Position numbers and translations under genes: made by a program
The notes under the pieces: model-generated
Seen by the model: the letters and a program-made list of their open reading frames with translations, nothing else
What the model was told of the DNA's origin: nothing
Databases searched by the model: none
Shown: positions 63,935-64,000 of the stretch, piece by piece
Layout of the letters: every line of letters begins with the position of its first letter
Numbering within the stretch: the stretch's first letter is position 1
Assembly (NCBI RefSeq): GCF_006539565.1
Contig: NZ_BJNG01000015.1
Location: 246,950 to 310,949, forward strand
DNA length: 64,000 nucleotides
Direction of reading: 5' to 3'
From: Pseudonocardia hydrocarbonoxydans
GTDB taxonomy: Bacteria > Actinomycetota > Actinomycetes > Mycobacteriales > Pseudonocardiaceae

Positions 63935-64000
63935 TCAGCCGCGGTGGTCGTGGGGTTCGGTGCGGTAGGTGTGCCCGGTCGGGGTGGTCCACTCCACCGA
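63935..64000 (-). CDS. C-terminal end of a DUF222/HNH endonuclease-like protein, cut by window edge
   Basis: Only the last 21 codons are present, ending WTTPTGHTYRTEPHDHRG. This tail (TPxGHxYxTxP) is typical of the many DUF222-HNH proteins in actinobacteria. The rest lies beyond 64000. Confidence 0.7.
   Translation of the reverse strand, partial: SVEWTTPTGHTYRTEPHDHRG

Overview
The window is one continuous stretch of a very GC-rich actinobacterial chromosome with many GTG starts, most likely Pseudonocardia or a close relative in the Pseudonocardiaceae. The evidence is gene content and order, not a database search. miaB, an Rv2732c-like membrane protein, a DUF349 protein, an Rv2728c-like protein, miaA, dapF, hflX, lexA, an Rv2719c-like protein and nrdR follow the Mycobacterium tuberculosis Rv2733c-Rv2718c order. 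fasR-fabD-fabH-acpP-fabF beside a DUF3145 gene follows the Streptomyces order.

Layout. 1-1886: end of a succinate dehydrogenase/fumarate reductase operon, closed by a long hairpin. 2411-5399: a tightly coupled cassette of redox and membrane proteins resembling the maturation genes of methylamine dehydrogenase. 5410-9019: an S9 peptidase whose last 292 bp are repeated 1.67 kb downstream, bracketing a lower-GC island with one exported protein; a VapBC-like pair follows. 10100-13333: gluDCBA glutamate-type ABC importer. 13447-18003: a two-component system, a membrane protein with a divergent and apparently damaged TetR gene, and a TAXI-type binding lipoprotein. 18041-30039: the conserved tRNA modification, lysine biosynthesis, SOS and NrdR block, with a DUF559 gene set between two copies of a palindromic repeat. 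30228-33041: B12-dependent ribonucleotide reductase.

33049-36254: transglutaminase-like protein, small excisionase-type DNA-binding protein, metallo-beta-lactamase-fold hydrolase and a beta-helix protein. 36428-42326: DUF3145 and the type II fatty acid synthase operon with its PucR-type regulator. 42395-48353: pirin, cold-shock protein, pyruvate dehydrogenase E1 (aceE), DUF3052, AhpE-type peroxiredoxin, tRNA-Val and a RibD-C reductase. 48595-53958: anchored beta-helix protein, Hsp20, NmrA-like protein, SelO pseudokinase and a methyltransferase.

54127-56876: a cytochrome P450 coupled to an unusual protein made of two heme-oxygenase-like domains, the second of which has lost its predicted metal ligands. 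This is the most novel-looking part of the window. 56902-58813: a GGDEF-EAL protein with a small STAS-like partner. 59018-63088: a single-chain assimilatory nitrate reductase fused to a flavodoxin/FAD/NAD(P)H reductase. The window ends in a DUF3105 protein and the last codons of a DUF222/HNH protein.

No CRISPR array, integrase, transposase or rRNA gene was seen.
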